Shown: positions 17,524-26,829, numbered from the stretch's first letter. The stretch is DNA of 64,000 nucleotides from Chthonomonas calidirosea (GCA_945882415.1 CAMCWC010000008.1:106959-170958); one strand, 5' to 3'. Notes: a model not told the origin generated them from the letters alone. Numbers and translations are program-made.

Positions 17524-18348
17524 ATGTTGAACTCCGAGCTATTCACCGCAATTGCGGCCGGGGACATGGCCGTGGTTGGAGCCTATTTTCGAGCCTTTCC
17601 CGAGCATGTGAACGTTCGGAACCTCGAAGCCGACGATAACAAGCCGAATTGGGATGAGCTCACTCCGATTCACGTGGCCGCTAAATTTGGCCATCTCGCG
17701 ATCGTCAAGCTTCTCGTCGAACTTGGCTCCGCCGTCTACTCGCACCCGTTCTCGACCTATCCGGCGGTCATCGTCGCCGCCTGGAAAGACCAGCAAGCGG
17801 TCGTGGACTACTTCCTCCAGGAAATCCCCGAGAAGGCCGAAGGGCAGCGCGGCGTCGGCGTTGCGATTAACCTCGCCGGAAGGGAAGGCTGGTTCCGGCA
17901 AGTCCAGATGCACGTCGAACTCGATCCCCTCGCCGTTCACCAACGTGGCTGGATCGGAGATTCGCCCCTCCACTGGCCCGCGCACAACGGATTCACCGAG
18001 ATCGTCGACTTCCTCCTCGCGCACGGCGCGGACCCGAACGCTCACGAAATCGGCTGGATCGGCGGAACTCCTCTTCATTGGGCATCCGAGCGCAATCCAG
18101 AGATCATCCGCAAGCTTGTCGCCGCCGGTGCAAACGTAAACGCCCAAGTCCAAAAGTCTGGTTCCCATCATCTCGGCGGAACCCCGCTCCACTGGTGCGC
18201 CCGGCAACGAGACGATTGTGGAGAATGCATCTCAACCCTGCTCGAATTCGGTGCCGACCGAAGTGTTAGCGATGCCGAAGGCAAAACGGCCCTCGACTGG
18301 GCAACCGAACTCGGTAACGAAAAATGCCGAATCGCGCTAACATCCTAA
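17524..18348 (+). CDS. Ankyrin-repeat protein
   Basis: The 274-residue cytoplasmic-looking protein has at least four ankyrin repeats: 'TPIHVAAKFGHLAIVKLL', 'SPLHWPAHNGFTEIVDFLL', 'TPLHWASERNPEIIRKL' and 'TPLHWCARQRDDCGECIS'. A more diverged helical region separates the first repeat from the rest. Ankyrin proteins act through protein-protein contacts; the partner is unknown. There is no signal peptide. The stop is 4 bases before the next gene, which suggests co-expression. Confidence 0.85.
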   Translation: MLNSELFTAIAAGDMAVVGAYFRAFPEHVNVRNLEADDNKPNWDELTPIHVAAKFGHLAIVKLLVELGSAVYSHPFSTYPAVIVAAWKDQQAVVDYFLQEIPEKAEGQRGVGVAINLAGREGWFRQVQMHVELDPLAVHQRGWIGDSPLHWPAHNGFTEIVDFLLAHGADPNAHEIGWIGGTPLHWASERNPEIIRKLVAAGANVNAQVQKSGSHHLGGTPLHWCARQRDDCGECISTLLEFGADRSVSDAEGKTALDWATELGNEKCRIALTS

Positions 18349-18352
18349 AACC

Positions 18353-19177
18353 ATGGTCCTCGCCGCGGTTCTGAGTTTGGCAATGACGCAACCCCTCGAA
18401 ACAATCGACCTTTGGCCCTCGGGAAATCCGAACGGCTGGACCCGAACCGACACTGAAGTGACCGAGTTCGACGAAAAGTCGAACTTCAAAATCGTCAAAA
18501 ACGTTTCGAAACCCACCCTGCAAATTTTCAAGTCGCCGAGCGCTCAGCCGAACGCGCCGACTGTCCTTGTGTGCCCCGGCGGCGGTTACTGGATCGAAGC
18601 GATTGAGCACGAAGGCACCGAAATTGCCGAGTTCCTAAACTCAAAGGGAATTCACGCTGCCGTCCTAAAGTATCGCCTGCCGAACCGAGAGCAAGACAAG
18701 CCGCTCCATCTTGCCCCAATGCAAGACGCCCACCGCGCCCTCCGCATTCTTCGCAGCCGATCTAAGGATACGAGCAAGATCGGCATCATGGGCTTCTCTG
18801 CCGGGGGACACCTCGCCGCCGTCACGAGCACCAACGAGCCCACCTACACGAAGGTAGATGCGATCGACCAAAGCTCCAGCCGCGCCGACTTCACCGTCCT
18901 CGTCTACACCGCCTACTTGGTGAACGACGGTGAATCGACGCTAAAAGATGAGGTGCCCGTGTCTTCAAGCACCCCACCAACCTTCCTCGTGCACACCATG
19001 GACGACCCCATCCCGGTCCAAAGCGCATTGACCTACACCGCAGCCTGTAAAGCCAAAAATGTCCCCGTAGAGTTCCACCTGTTCCCGAAAGGCGGGCACG
19101 GATATGGCCTCCGAACCAAAGAACGCGGCCTCAAAAACTGGGGCAATTTGCTCGTGGACTGGCTTTCTGATTTTTAG
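18353..19177 (+). CDS. Alpha/beta hydrolase, BD-FAE / acetylxylan-esterase-like
   Basis: The 274-residue protein begins with a short signal-like stretch and then 'LWPSGNPNG', common in carbohydrate-active esterases. The core shows the oxyanion strand 'VLVCPGGGYW', the nucleophile elbow GFSAGGHLA, an Asp in 'TMDDPIPVQSA' and the catalytic His in 'PKGGHGYGL'. Relatives remove acetyl or feruloyl groups from plant polysaccharides, consistent with the glycan enzymes nearby. TAACAT (18338-18343) lies 9 bases before the ATG, inside the end of the ankyrin gene. The stop overlaps the convergent GyrI-like stop by 4 bases. Confidence 0.85.
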   Translation: MVLAAVLSLAMTQPLETIDLWPSGNPNGWTRTDTEVTEFDEKSNFKIVKNVSKPTLQIFKSPSAQPNAPTVLVCPGGGYWIEAIEHEGTEIAEFLNSKGIHAAVLKYRLPNREQDKPLHLAPMQDAHRALRILRSRSKDTSKIGIMGFSAGGHLAAVTSTNEPTYTKVDAIDQSSSRADFTVLVYTAYLVNDGESTLKDEVPVSSSTPPTFLVHTMDDPIPVQSALTYTAACKAKNVPVEFHLFPKGGHGYGLRTKERGLKNWGNLLVDWLSDF

Positions 19178-19617
19178 GCTTTCGGCTTAACCGAGAACAA
19201 CAAAGAAATTCCCGGTTCTGCCGGGAACGACTCCGGATAGAACTCCAGGGTCGGCGCTCCGCCGCTGACATATTCGCTCGCCGGGAGCCACTCGCTGTAA
19301 AAGCCATGGATGATCGGCATCAACTGGCTAAGGTCCGGGCACTCAACCTTGGCATAGTGGCCGCCAGGTAACTGCCATTCGGTCAGCCCCTCGGGAACCT
19401 CTCCGTCCGACTCCACTCCCGCCAAGTATTCGAACTGGCCCGCGGGTAAGGCGTCGTTCATTCGAACCGCGCCATAGAAATCCCCGCTAATCTTGACTTC
19501 CGGAATTCGGGGCTCAAATGTCCCCCACAGAGCTTTGATCTCTTTGTTGGCATTGTCGCCAACGTACTCAAGCCCAACGATGCGTCGGGGCGGCTCGGTC
19601 ACAAATGTGGGTTCCAT
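19174..19617 (-). CDS. GyrI-like / AraC effector-binding-domain protein
   Basis: The 147-residue protein fits the GyrI-like small-molecule-binding fold: opening strand 'PPRRIVGLEYVG', middle 'EYLAGVESDGEVPEGL' and 'WQLPGGHYAKVEC', and a closing strand near 'GISLLFSVKP'. There is no DNA-binding domain, so it is a stand-alone ligand-binding protein, not a transcription factor by itself. TAGTAT ends 8 bases before the ATG on the minus strand. Confidence 0.8.
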   Translation of the reverse strand: MEPTFVTEPPRRIVGLEYVGDNANKEIKALWGTFEPRIPEVKISGDFYGAVRMNDALPAGQFEYLAGVESDGEVPEGLTEWQLPGGHYAKVECPDLSQLMPIIHGFYSEWLPASEYVSGGAPTLEFYPESFPAEPGISLLFSVKPKA

Positions 19618-19636
19618 CGCCGCCCATACTAACGCA

Positions 19637-22003
19637 TCACTTCGCGACGGTCAAGCCGCGATGTTCAACAATAAACCGATCCTGCTTGCCGTGCAGCTTC
19701 CACGATTTCAACTCTCCGTTCTGCCAAGCAATGTCCACGGTCGCCCCACCTCGAACCCGCAGACCCTTAACCGAGCCGCTTGCCCAAGCCTTCGGTAAAG
19801 CAGGCAGGAGCTCAACAATCACCCTGCCATTTGCGTCAGAACGATGCGACTGAACCAGCATCTCTGCCATACCGGCCGTCGTTCCAAAGTTGCCGTCAAT
19901 TTGGAACGGTGGATGCGCTCCGAACAGATTCGGATACACCCCGCCCCCGCCTGCATACGTCGTTTTGTCCGATCCAACAAGCCGAATGAGATAGTTCAGC
20001 ATCCGATGCGCCGCCTCGGGCTCGTGTAGCCGCGCACGCAACGCAAGCTTCCAAGACATTGACCAGCCCGTGCTGTCATCGCCCCGCATATCCAAGGACT
20101 TAGAAACGGCGGCGGCAAGATCTGGTCGTGATTGCGGCGTGATGTCGGCCGCTGGATAGGCACCAATCAAATGTGAAACGTGCCGGTGCAAAGGTTCAGC
20201 TTCACCGTACTCCTGCGACCACTCTACAAGTTGTCCCTTCGAACCCATTTTTTCCGGTCGCAGTCGACCTCGCGAAGATGCTAGCTCAGCCCGAAACTCG
20301 GGATCGACGCCAAGCTCCTTCGCTGCCCGCTCCGTCACCCCAAACAGCGCGCGCAAAATCGCCATGTCCTGGGTCGTGCCGACGGAGACCTCGTAGCCTT
20401 TCCCGTTGAACAAGAACACGTTTTCTGCCGAAACCGAAGGTGCCGTCACCAATGCGCCGTCCTTCTCGTAAAGCGCGTCAAGCCCAAATTGTGAGGCCCC
20501 CTTCAAAACGGGATACACGCGCTTCAAAAACGCTCGGTCCTGCGTAAAGGCGTAATGCTCCCAAAGTTGGAGTGACATCCAAGCTCCGCCCAAGTTGAAG
20601 TTCGCCCAAGTTGGCGAACCCTCACCGTAAGCACCCACCGGTGCCGTATGCCGCCAAACGTCAGAGTTGTGGTGTGCCGTCCATCCCCGCCATCCGTAAT
20701 TCGTCTTCGCCGTTTTTGCCCCGTTGACTGCTAGCTCGGAAATGAAGTCGAGCATTGGCTGGGCGCATTCCGGCAGATTCGTGGATTCCACCGGCCAGTA
20801 GTTCATCTGGGCATTGATGTTGGTGGTGTAGTTGGCTGACCAGGGTGGCCGCATCATTGGGTTCCAAATGCCTTGCAAGTTTGCCGGCTGCCCGCCCTTA
20901 CGGCTGCTCGCAATCAGCAGGTAGCGGCCGTATTGGAACAGCAACGCTTCCAATCCGGCATCGCCGTTCTTCTTCCAATCAATGACACGCTGGTCCGTCG
21001 GAACATCGTTGCGGCCCGGCCCGAGGTCAATCGAAACCCGATTAAAGAGTCGCCGGTGATCCGCTGTGTGCCGAGACTTCAACTCGGTAAAAGTTCGCTT
21101 TGCGGCTTTCTCGACCGTCTTCTTTGCCCTGTCCATCGACCGCTCTGAGTCGTTCTCTGGATGCTGATCAAAGCCCTTAAAGCCGGTTGAATTGCTGATG
21201 ATCAAAGTCACTTCGGTCGCGCCCGAAACCCGAAGCCCGTTCGCATCCGCCCGAACCGTACCGCCGCTCGTCACCGCTCGCAGTGCCGACGCAAATCCCA
21301 TTCCAATCTTTTCGTCGTAAACGATCGCTGGCTCTTTGCTCCGGTAGTTTGGTTCGGCATGGGCAGGCGCACGTCCTAAAAGGGCTAACCCGTTGGCCCC
21401 CAGCACCCGGACCGTGGTCGGGCACTGACTTCGAAACGCCGCCCGGAAAGAAATCGCCCCTGGCTTAGAGGCCGTAAACCGGTAAACGATTACGTTGTCG
21501 GGATAGCTAACGAACGCCTCGCGTCGAAAATCGATCCCTCCCTGCGAAAACTCCGTCGTTGCGACCGCATCGCCCAGTGGCAACTCGCGGTGGTAGCCGG
21601 TGGTCGGGCCGCTTGGCAGATCAAACTCAATATCCAGATCGCCAAGAGGAACGTACGACTGGGTGTACGGCCCCTGCATTTTTTGCGTCAGCGACTGAGC
21701 CAGCGCGTAATCTTCCTTCGCTAGCGCCGCTCGAATGAGCGGAATTTGTGCCTTGGCGTCCGGGTTATCCCAATTTTTCGGACCGCCCGACCAAAGCGAA
21801 GTCTCGTTGAGCATGACTTGCTCTTTCTGCACACCGCCGAAGACCATCGCCCCCAGCCGCCCGTTTCCAAGCGGAAGGGCATGCAACCAAGTCGGCGCCG
21901 CCTCCGGATACCAAAGACTCAGCGGGCCGGGCGTCCTCACCGGCGCACCCCAGCTGTTCGCCAAAATTCCCAACGCCACAAAACTACCGAGCACTTTTCC
22001 CAT
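19637..22003 (-). CDS. Secreted GH95 alpha-L-fucosidase
   Basis: The 788-residue protein starts with a signal peptide ([14 protein letters not shown]). The GH95 N-terminal beta domain opens '[20 protein letters not shown]' and continues '[15 protein letters not shown]'. The (alpha/alpha)6 barrel carries [14 protein letters not shown] near residues 392-404, matching the catalytic Asn pair region, and 'SVSAEN' probably holds the general acid. GH95 enzymes are inverting 1,2-alpha-L-fucosidases, or galactosidases in some members, acting on xyloglucan or mucin-type glycans. AGGA lies 5 bases before the ATG. A second, retaining-family fucosidase (GH29) is at 46477-47760. Confidence 0.9.
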   Translation of the reverse strand: MGKVLGSFVALGILANSWGAPVRTPGPLSLWYPEAAPTWLHALPLGNGRLGAMVFGGVQKEQVMLNETSLWSGGPKNWDNPDAKAQIPLIRAALAKEDYALAQSLTQKMQGPYTQSYVPLGDLDIEFDLPSGPTTGYHRELPLGDAVATTEFSQGGIDFRREAFVSYPDNVIVYRFTASKPGAISFRAAFRSQCPTTVRVLGANGLALLGRAPAHAEPNYRSKEPAIVYDEKIGMGFASALRAVTSGGTVRADANGLRVSGATEVTLIISNSTGFKGFDQHPENDSERSMDRAKKTVEKAAKRTFTELKSRHTADHRRLFNRVSIDLGPGRNDVPTDQRVIDWKKNGDAGLEALLFQYGRYLLIASSRKGGQPANLQGIWNPMMRPPWSANYTTNINAQMNYWPVESTNLPECAQPMLDFISELAVNGAKTAKTNYGWRGWTAHHNSDVWRHTAPVGAYGEGSPTWANFNLGGAWMSLQLWEHYAFTQDRAFLKRVYPVLKGASQFGLDALYEKDGALVTAPSVSAENVFLFNGKGYEVSVGTTQDMAILRALFGVTERAAKELGVDPEFRAELASSRGRLRPEKMGSKGQLVEWSQEYGEAEPLHRHVSHLIGAYPAADITPQSRPDLAAAVSKSLDMRGDDSTGWSMSWKLALRARLHEPEAAHRMLNYLIRLVGSDKTTYAGGGGVYPNLFGAHPPFQIDGNFGTTAGMAEMLVQSHRSDANGRVIVELLPALPKAWASGSVKGLRVRGGATVDIAWQNGELKSWKLHGKQDRFIVEHRGLTVAK

Positions 22004-22249
22004 CGCATCCTCTGGTCACCCGCACTAACCGAATCGAGAGATTACCGTTGGCATCCACAGCGAAAATAGCGTAGACGCCACGTTAAGAAAACATTATAAA
22101 GAAACCTTAATAATGAATTTCGCTTTTCCCGGCGCTCCGGGATTTAAACTCAAGCGGTCGCAGGCTGCGCCGGTTTTCCCGGCAAAGATGCAACGCCAAA
22201 ACTTGGTCAGGAGCGTGCGAGCGATCCCGGCTATCCTATCTGCAATATC
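22004..22249. other. Divergent intergenic region without a gene
   Basis: This 246-base gap between the GH95 and phosphoesterase starts holds no plausible gene. Two small hairpins are present: TCCCGG/CCGGGA around 22127-22142 and GCCGG/CCGGC around 22169-22183. TATCCT lies 12 bases before the ATG at 22250. An AT-rich patch occupies about 22085-22120. Confidence 0.5.
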
Positions 22250-24676
22250 ATGAAATCCCGGTTCTTGTTTGCCTCCCTTTCCGCCCTCGGCGTCGCCGCG
22301 CTGGTGCTTGCCTTCCAAAGCAATCTGAGATCCGCCCGCCAAGCGGGGCCCGGCTGGAGTTCTGACAAAACCGCTTTCACCCTCTTCAACGGCTGGCGCA
22401 TCACTCCGGTAGGAAAGGGAATCGACCTCCCGGGCGACATGCCCGGCTCGATCATTTTCGTCGATGGCGGAAAGAAGGTGCTGGTGAACACCGCCGGGTA
22501 CCACGACCACTCGCTGAACCTCGTCAACATCGAGTCTGGACAAATCGAAAGCACCCTGAAGTTCGACCGAAACTGGATCGGCCTCGCTCAAAAAGCCGAC
22601 GGTGAATTCTGGCTATCCGGCGGCAAAGTCGAAGACGCCGCGAAGCACAAAGCCATCCTGAAAATCAGAAACGTCAACGGCAAGCTGGAGCAAACGTCCG
22701 GAATTGACCTCGAAGGCATCGCCCCTCGAGACCGATTCGTCAGCAGCATCCTCCCCGGGCCGAACGGCAACTACGTGCTCAACGTCCAGAGCGACGAAGT
22801 CCTCCTGACCGACGAAGCGGGCCAAATCAAGCAGCGAACCAAGGTCGGCTACCGCCCGTACATGGCCGCTCTCAGCCCCGATGGCAAGACCCTCGCCGTC
22901 AGCAACTGGGGCGACCAAAGCGTCAGTATCCTCGATGCCAAAACCCTGACTTCCGTTGACCGAATCAAAGTTGAGCAGCGACCCACCGCCGTCGTCTACA
23001 CCAAAGACGGCCGCCTCTTTGTGAGCAACGCCGGCTCCGATTCGGTTTCCGTCATCACGAACGGACAAGTCAGTGCAACCATCCGCACCGGCTTTGGCGG
23101 ACGATCCAAAGTCGGCTCGACTCCGGTTCACCTCGCGGTTTCCCCGGACCAAAACACTCTCTTCGTCGCCAACGCCGGAAACAACTGCGTCACCGTTGTC
23201 GACATTGCCAACCCCAAATCGGCAAAAGTCACCGGATACATCCCGACCGAGCGCTACCCGGTCCTCGTCTCGGTCACGCCAGACGGAAAGAAGCTCCTCA
23301 TCGGAACGGCAAAAGGCAATTACGGTGCGAACGCCGGAAGCAAAGTCACCCTCGAAGGTGCCCAGATTCGCGGCCAACAGTACGGTGCGCCCTACCGCTA
23401 CATCGGACAGCAGCTCACCGGTCGGCTTACGATTCTCGACATCCCATCTGGAAAAGAACTCGACAAGCTCAGCGCGAAGGTGAAGGATAACATGCCCGAC
23501 CAGAAGGCACTCCTTGCTAGCGCGGAGTTCCGCGACGTCGAGCGAAACGCTCTCCGAAAGATCAAGCACGTCATCTACGTGATTCGTGAAAACCGCACCT
23601 TCGACCAGGTTCTTGGCGATCTCGGACGCGGCAACTGCGACCCATCGCTCACCGTTTTCCCACGACGGGTCACCCCGAACGGCCACAAGCTCGCTGACAC
23701 CTTCGCGACATACGACAACTTTTATGCCGACGGTGAAACCTCCCAATCTGGCCACCAGTGGACCGATGCCGCCTACGCCAGCGACTACTGCGAAAAGCAA
23801 TGGGTCCTCGGCTACGGTCGCCATGGACAGGTTGATAGCGACAAGCGCCTAACCAGTTCGCCCGGCGAATATCTCTGGTCCCAGGCTCGAAAGCACGGCC
23901 TAAAAGCCCGCGTCTACGGCGAATATGTTGACGTTCAGGAAGATCACAACTCGCTGAACGACCCCGAGCTGCGAAAGGACCCGGAGCAATACGGCTACAG
24001 CGCCAAGTTTGAGGAGATCTTTGCTCGTGGAGGACGCGATACCGAAAAGGTCGAAGAGTTCCTGCGCGAAATGCGCGAGGCGGAGAAGAACGGCGGCTGG
24101 CCGAACCTGATGGTCATGGCCCTGCCCGACGACCACACAAACGGGTTTAGCGCAGGAAGCCTTTCCCCCTACGCCATGGTCGGAGATAACGACCTCGCCG
24201 TCGGCAACCTCGTGGAAGCCGTGAGCAAGTCGAAGTTCTGGAAAGAAACTGCCATCTTTGTCGTCCAAGACGACGCCCAAGACGGCCCCGATCACGTCGA
24301 TTCGCACCGAACGGTGGCGTACGTTGCCTCACCGTATGCCAAGCGCGGAATCATCGACAGCACCCACTACAGCACCGCATCCATGCTGCGAACCATGGGC
24401 TTGATGCTCGGCCTCCCGCCGCTCACCCAGTTCGATGAAGCCGCAACCCCGATGGTCAACGCTTTCACCACCAAGCCGAACTTTGCCCCGTTCATCAAAG
24501 TTCAACCAGCCATTGACCTGAACGAGCGAAACCCGTCGGGCACCAAGCTCGCCGAGCGAAGCGCAAAGCTCGACTTCTCCGAAGTCGACCGCGCCGACTT
24601 CGGAGAACTGAACCGCATCCTCTGGGAAGGCTACAAACCCGGCGTCCCGTATCCGGCGGAGAAAGGGAAGCACTAA
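22250..24676 (+). CDS. YncE-like beta-propeller / phosphoesterase fusion protein (copy 2)
   Basis: The 808-residue protein has an N-terminal signal (LFASLSALGVAALVLA), a propeller with 'AALSPDGKTLAVSNWG', 'VVYTKDGRLFVSNAG' and 'LAVSPDQNTLFVANAGNN' blades, and a C-terminal phosphoesterase. The latter opens HVIYVIRENRTFDQVLGD and has metal-binding motifs LPDDHTNG and VQDDAQDGPDHVDSHRT. The domain order and motifs match the copy at 13341-15905, so the two are paralogues, but they are too diverged to be a recent duplication. The last codons form one arm of a perfect hairpin shared with the convergent GH5 gene. Confidence 0.88.
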   Translation: MKSRFLFASLSALGVAALVLAFQSNLRSARQAGPGWSSDKTAFTLFNGWRITPVGKGIDLPGDMPGSIIFVDGGKKVLVNTAGYHDHSLNLVNIESGQIESTLKFDRNWIGLAQKADGEFWLSGGKVEDAAKHKAILKIRNVNGKLEQTSGIDLEGIAPRDRFVSSILPGPNGNYVLNVQSDEVLLTDEAGQIKQRTKVGYRPYMAALSPDGKTLAVSNWGDQSVSILDAKTLTSVDRIKVEQRPTAVVYTKDGRLFVSNAGSDSVSVITNGQVSATIRTGFGGRSKVGSTPVHLAVSPDQNTLFVANAGNNCVTVVDIANPKSAKVTGYIPTERYPVLVSVTPDGKKLLIGTAKGNYGANAGSKVTLEGAQIRGQQYGAPYRYIGQQLTGRLTILDIPSGKELDKLSAKVKDNMPDQKALLASAEFRDVERNALRKIKHVIYVIRENRTFDQVLGDLGRGNCDPSLTVFPRRVTPNGHKLADTFATYDNFYADGETSQSGHQWTDAAYASDYCEKQWVLGYGRHGQVDSDKRLTSSPGEYLWSQARKHGLKARVYGEYVDVQEDHNSLNDPELRKDPEQYGYSAKFEEIFARGGRDTEKVEEFLREMREAEKNGGWPNLMVMALPDDHTNGFSAGSLSPYAMVGDNDLAVGNLVEAVSKSKFWKETAIFVVQDDAQDGPDHVDSHRTVAYVASPYAKRGIIDSTHYSTASMLRTMGLMLGLPPLTQFDEAATPMVNAFTTKPNFAPFIKVQPAIDLNERNPSGTKLAERSAKLDFSEVDRADFGELNRILWEGYKPGVPYPAEKGKH

Positions 24677-24694
24677 GCCAGCCTTAGTGCTTCC
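24666..24694. terminator. Perfect hairpin spanning both stop codons of convergent genes
   Basis: GGAAGCACTAAG (24666-24677) and CTTAGTGCTTCC (24683-24694) form a perfect 12-bp stem with a 5-base loop. The left arm encodes the last residues and stop of the phosphoesterase (GKH-stop). The right arm encodes, on the other strand, the last residues and stop of the GH5 gene (WKH-stop). It is a candidate bidirectional terminator made from coding sequence. Confidence 0.7.
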
Positions 24695-25652
24695 AGCCGC
24701 GAATCAAATCTCGAACGTACAGCCCCGATTCGGTCAGCTCCGTGTCCTTCCAGCCGCCGTTGCCCGAAGAGCCCGGCTTCAGGATCGCCGCGCCTTCCAC
24801 CTTGTCCGCCACTGACCAGTTGAAGTGACTCAGTTGATTCTTCGCGATAAAGTCCATCCAAGCCTGGGTGGACTCCCGGTCAACCTTGCCGTCGCCGTCT
24901 GCGTTCACCGTGCCCCACTCGGTCACCATCAGCGCGAGCCCGGCGTCGAGTGCCTTCTGCGCCTTGTCGCGAAGGTACTGCTTGTGTGTACCGGCATAAA
25001 AGTGAAGCGTGTAAGCCACGTTCGGGTCCTTGATCGGGTCTGGAATCACCGCGTCCACATCCTGCGACCAAGTGGGCGTGCCGACGATGATCAGGTTGTC
25101 CTTGTCGTGCTTCCGAATCGCCGCGATCACTCGCTCAGCGTACGGCTTGATCACCTGCGACCAACTCACCTTAAGTGGCTCGTTGTAAATTTCGTAAATA
25201 ACATTCGGCTTGTTGCCGTACTTCGCCGCTAGCTCGCCGAAGAATTTCTCCGCCGCCTCGGGGGTCTTTTCGGCATCGTGAGAGTGCCAATCGACAAGAA
25301 CGTACATGCCTTGCTTGATCGCCGCATCTACAACGGCATGCGCCTTCTTAGTCTCAACGTCCGGCTGGGTCAAGTATCCGCCGCTTCCTACCGCAATCGC
25401 CGCACGAACGCCGGTCGACTTAAAGTCGGATTTCAGCCAAGCGACCGTGCCCGCCGTGTAGTACTGCGGCATCCATTGGCTCCAAAACAGGCTCATCCCG
25501 GCCAGGCTCGCCGGCTTCCCATCCTTGCCCACAATCCGATTGCCCTTAACCTGCAACCGCCCGTGAACATCCACTGGGCTAGCCTGTGGGCTCATCTCCG
25601 AACCCATCCCTGCTGCCAGCACCATCGCCGCCAATCCGATCGAAAAGACCAT
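24684..25652 (-). CDS. Secreted GH5 endoglucanase
   Basis: From the ATG at 25652 the product has 322 residues with signal MVFSIGLAAMVLAAGMGS. The GH5 barrel begins 'LQVKGNRIVGKDGKPASLAG' and continues 'SLFWSQWMPQYY'. VIYEIYNEPL carries the acid/base Glu and LALMVTEWGTVN the nucleophile Glu; 'HFNWSVADK' holds the conserved Trp. This is a typical GH5_2-like compact cellulase without a binding module. The longer frame to 26012 is rejected because it crosses intergenic repeats. TATAGT lies 6 bases before the ATG. Confidence 0.9.
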   Translation of the reverse strand: MVFSIGLAAMVLAAGMGSEMSPQASPVDVHGRLQVKGNRIVGKDGKPASLAGMSLFWSQWMPQYYTAGTVAWLKSDFKSTGVRAAIAVGSGGYLTQPDVETKKAHAVVDAAIKQGMYVLVDWHSHDAEKTPEAAEKFFGELAAKYGNKPNVIYEIYNEPLKVSWSQVIKPYAERVIAAIRKHDKDNLIIVGTPTWSQDVDAVIPDPIKDPNVAYTLHFYAGTHKQYLRDKAQKALDAGLALMVTEWGTVNADGDGKVDRESTQAWMDFIAKNQLSHFNWSVADKVEGAAILKPGSSGNGGWKDTELTESGLYVRDLIRGWKH

Positions 25653-25658
25653 GCCCTT

Positions 25659-25664
25659 ACTATA
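25659..25664 (-). promoter_or_regulatory. -10-like TATAGT, 6 bases before the GH5 start
   Basis: TATAGT on the minus strand is followed by six bases and the ATG at 25652, with no Shine-Dalgarno sequence. This suggests leaderless transcription. Confidence 0.45.
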
Positions 25665-25681
25665 ACGGAAAGCCGACTTTC

Positions 25682-25710
25682 CCTTGGAATGCGGTAGCTC
25701 TGCTACCGCT
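25682..25710. repeat. 29-base hairpin repeat, copy A
   Basis: The copy contains GCGGTAGC (25691-25698), a 3-base loop and GCTACCGC (25702-25709), preceded by CCTTGGAAT. A second copy differing at two positions lies at 26553-26581 in the same orientation, on the other side of the alpha/beta hydrolase gene. Confidence 0.75.
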
Positions 25711-25765
25711 TTTGTGAGCCGGAAACACCACGGAGTTTCTACATCTAAGTTGAAATCGAAACCCA

Positions 25766-25805
25766 AGTCCCCAGCCACGCGAAGCCACACACGGCCACAC
25801 ATGGC
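25766..25805 (-). repeat. Tandem 10-base array (third copy of the GCYTTGCGTG family)
   Basis: Read on the minus strand this is four consecutive 10-mers: GCCATGTGTG, GCCGTGTGTG, GCTTCGCGTG and GCTGGGGACT. They match the arrays at 26785-26824 and 60231-60270 in period and consensus, but the AT-rich core next to those arrays is absent here. Confidence 0.6.
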
Positions 25806-25824
25806 GCGTAAGAATATTGAAGCC

Positions 25825-26568
25825 ATGCTCGCCGCCATCTGCACGCTATCAATCACCGCCGCCAATCCGAACGTCGCCGTCATGATCCATGGCGCGGGCG
25901 GAGGCGGCTGGGAGTACCGATTTTGGAAACCCGCGTTTGAACGGGCCGGCTGGCAAGTCATCGCTCCCGACCTCGTTCCGGCCAAGGGCGGATTGAAGCA
26001 AACAAAGTTCACGGACTACGTCGATCAGGTCATTTCGTGGGTTCCCAAGAAGCACGGAAAGGTCGTTCTCATTGGGGCAAGTCTCGGTGGAATTCTCGCG
26101 CTCAAGGCGGCCGAACGCATCAAGCCCGGCGCGGTCATTCTCATCAACGGTGTGTCTCCAGCTGGTGTCGATCCCGCGAAGCGAAAGTCGGATCCCATTC
26201 CCGATGTCATCCGATGGGCGAACGGTCCGCTGAAGGACACTAGAGACGCCATGCCAGACAGCGACGAGGCAACCATCCTCTGGGCCCATCCGCAATGGCG
26301 AGATGAGTCCGGTTCCGTCCTGAGAACCACCCGCGCTGGCGTCAAAACCACTCCGCCGACCTGCCCCGTTCTGGTCGTGATCGGCACAAAAGACACCGAC
26401 ATCCCGCCTGCCACCTCCCGTGCCACCGCCACTTGGGCCAGGGCAGACGTTTTCGAATACGCCAACACCAGCCACGTCGGCCCTCTCCTAGGCCGCCGGG
26501 CCAAAGAAATCGCCGAAGCCTGCGCCACGTGGATTGAGAAACGAGTCACCAACCTTGGAGTGCGGTAG
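25825..26568 (+). CDS. Secreted alpha/beta hydrolase
   Basis: With the start at 25825 the 247-residue product begins MLAAICTLSITAANPNVAVM, a short signal peptide running into the first strand. The fold shows 'MIHGAGGGGWEYRFW' (oxyanion HG), the nucleophile elbow GASLGGILA and a C-terminal His in 'NTSHVGPLLG'. An Asp in 'IGTKDTDIPPATS' completes the triad. An ATG at 25801 is also in frame but overlaps the tandem repeat at 25766-25805, so I prefer 25825. Substrate unknown. The last codons and stop lie inside hairpin repeat copy B. Confidence 0.75.
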   Translation: MLAAICTLSITAANPNVAVMIHGAGGGGWEYRFWKPAFERAGWQVIAPDLVPAKGGLKQTKFTDYVDQVISWVPKKHGKVVLIGASLGGILALKAAERIKPGAVILINGVSPAGVDPAKRKSDPIPDVIRWANGPLKDTRDAMPDSDEATILWAHPQWRDESGSVLRTTRAGVKTTPPTCPVLVVIGTKDTDIPPATSRATATWARADVFEYANTSHVGPLLGRRAKEIAEACATWIEKRVTNLGVR

Positions 26569-26581
26569 CTCTGCTGCCGCT
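26553..26581. repeat. 29-base hairpin repeat, copy B, supplying the hydrolase stop
   Basis: GCGGTAGC (26562-26569), a TCT loop and GCTGCCGC (26573-26580) are preceded by CCTTGGAGT. It is identical to copy A at 25682-25710 except for two A-to-G changes. The TAG at 26566-26568 inside it ends the alpha/beta hydrolase, whose last residues are therefore repeat-encoded. Confidence 0.75.
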
Positions 26582-26710
26582 CTGGGTATCCCGAAGGTAG
26601 CAAAACTGCTGTTCTGAGTCAGAAATGTTGCTTGACGGTAGTTGACTTTTTGCCTCTCAGCGCCCGTATAGCTGAGCCCAATGACAAAAACAAACCAGAA
26701 CAAAACCTAA

Positions 26711-26829
26711 CCGCACCGAGCCGATCCGAGCCTAAAACACCCTGTAATTAATTAAAAACCCTGGGGGGGAACGTTAATTAATTCGCCCCCAAGCGACTCA
26801 GAGCCATTCAAAGCCACACAAAGCGCGAA
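26711..26829 (-). repeat. Intergenic element, left copy (inverted relative to 60230-60345)
   Basis: Read on the minus strand: four 10-mers (26824 down to 26785: GCTTTGTGTG, GCTTTGAATG, GCTCTGAGTC, GCTTGGGGGC), then a core of 25 plus 15 bases identical to the right copy (26784-26760 and 26755-26741) with a 4-base variable spacer. A diverged tail contains TTTTAGGCTCGG. The core has two TTAATTAA blocks around a run of seven C. It starts about 20 bases after the stop of the dioxygenase gene. The rest of the 26569-26849 gap shows no gene. Confidence 0.8.

Noticed and set aside
25653..26012. N-terminal extension of the GH5 enzyme
   Set aside because: It would translate through the hairpin repeat and the 10-base array into the hydrolase gene; the ATG at 25652 starts a clean signal peptide.
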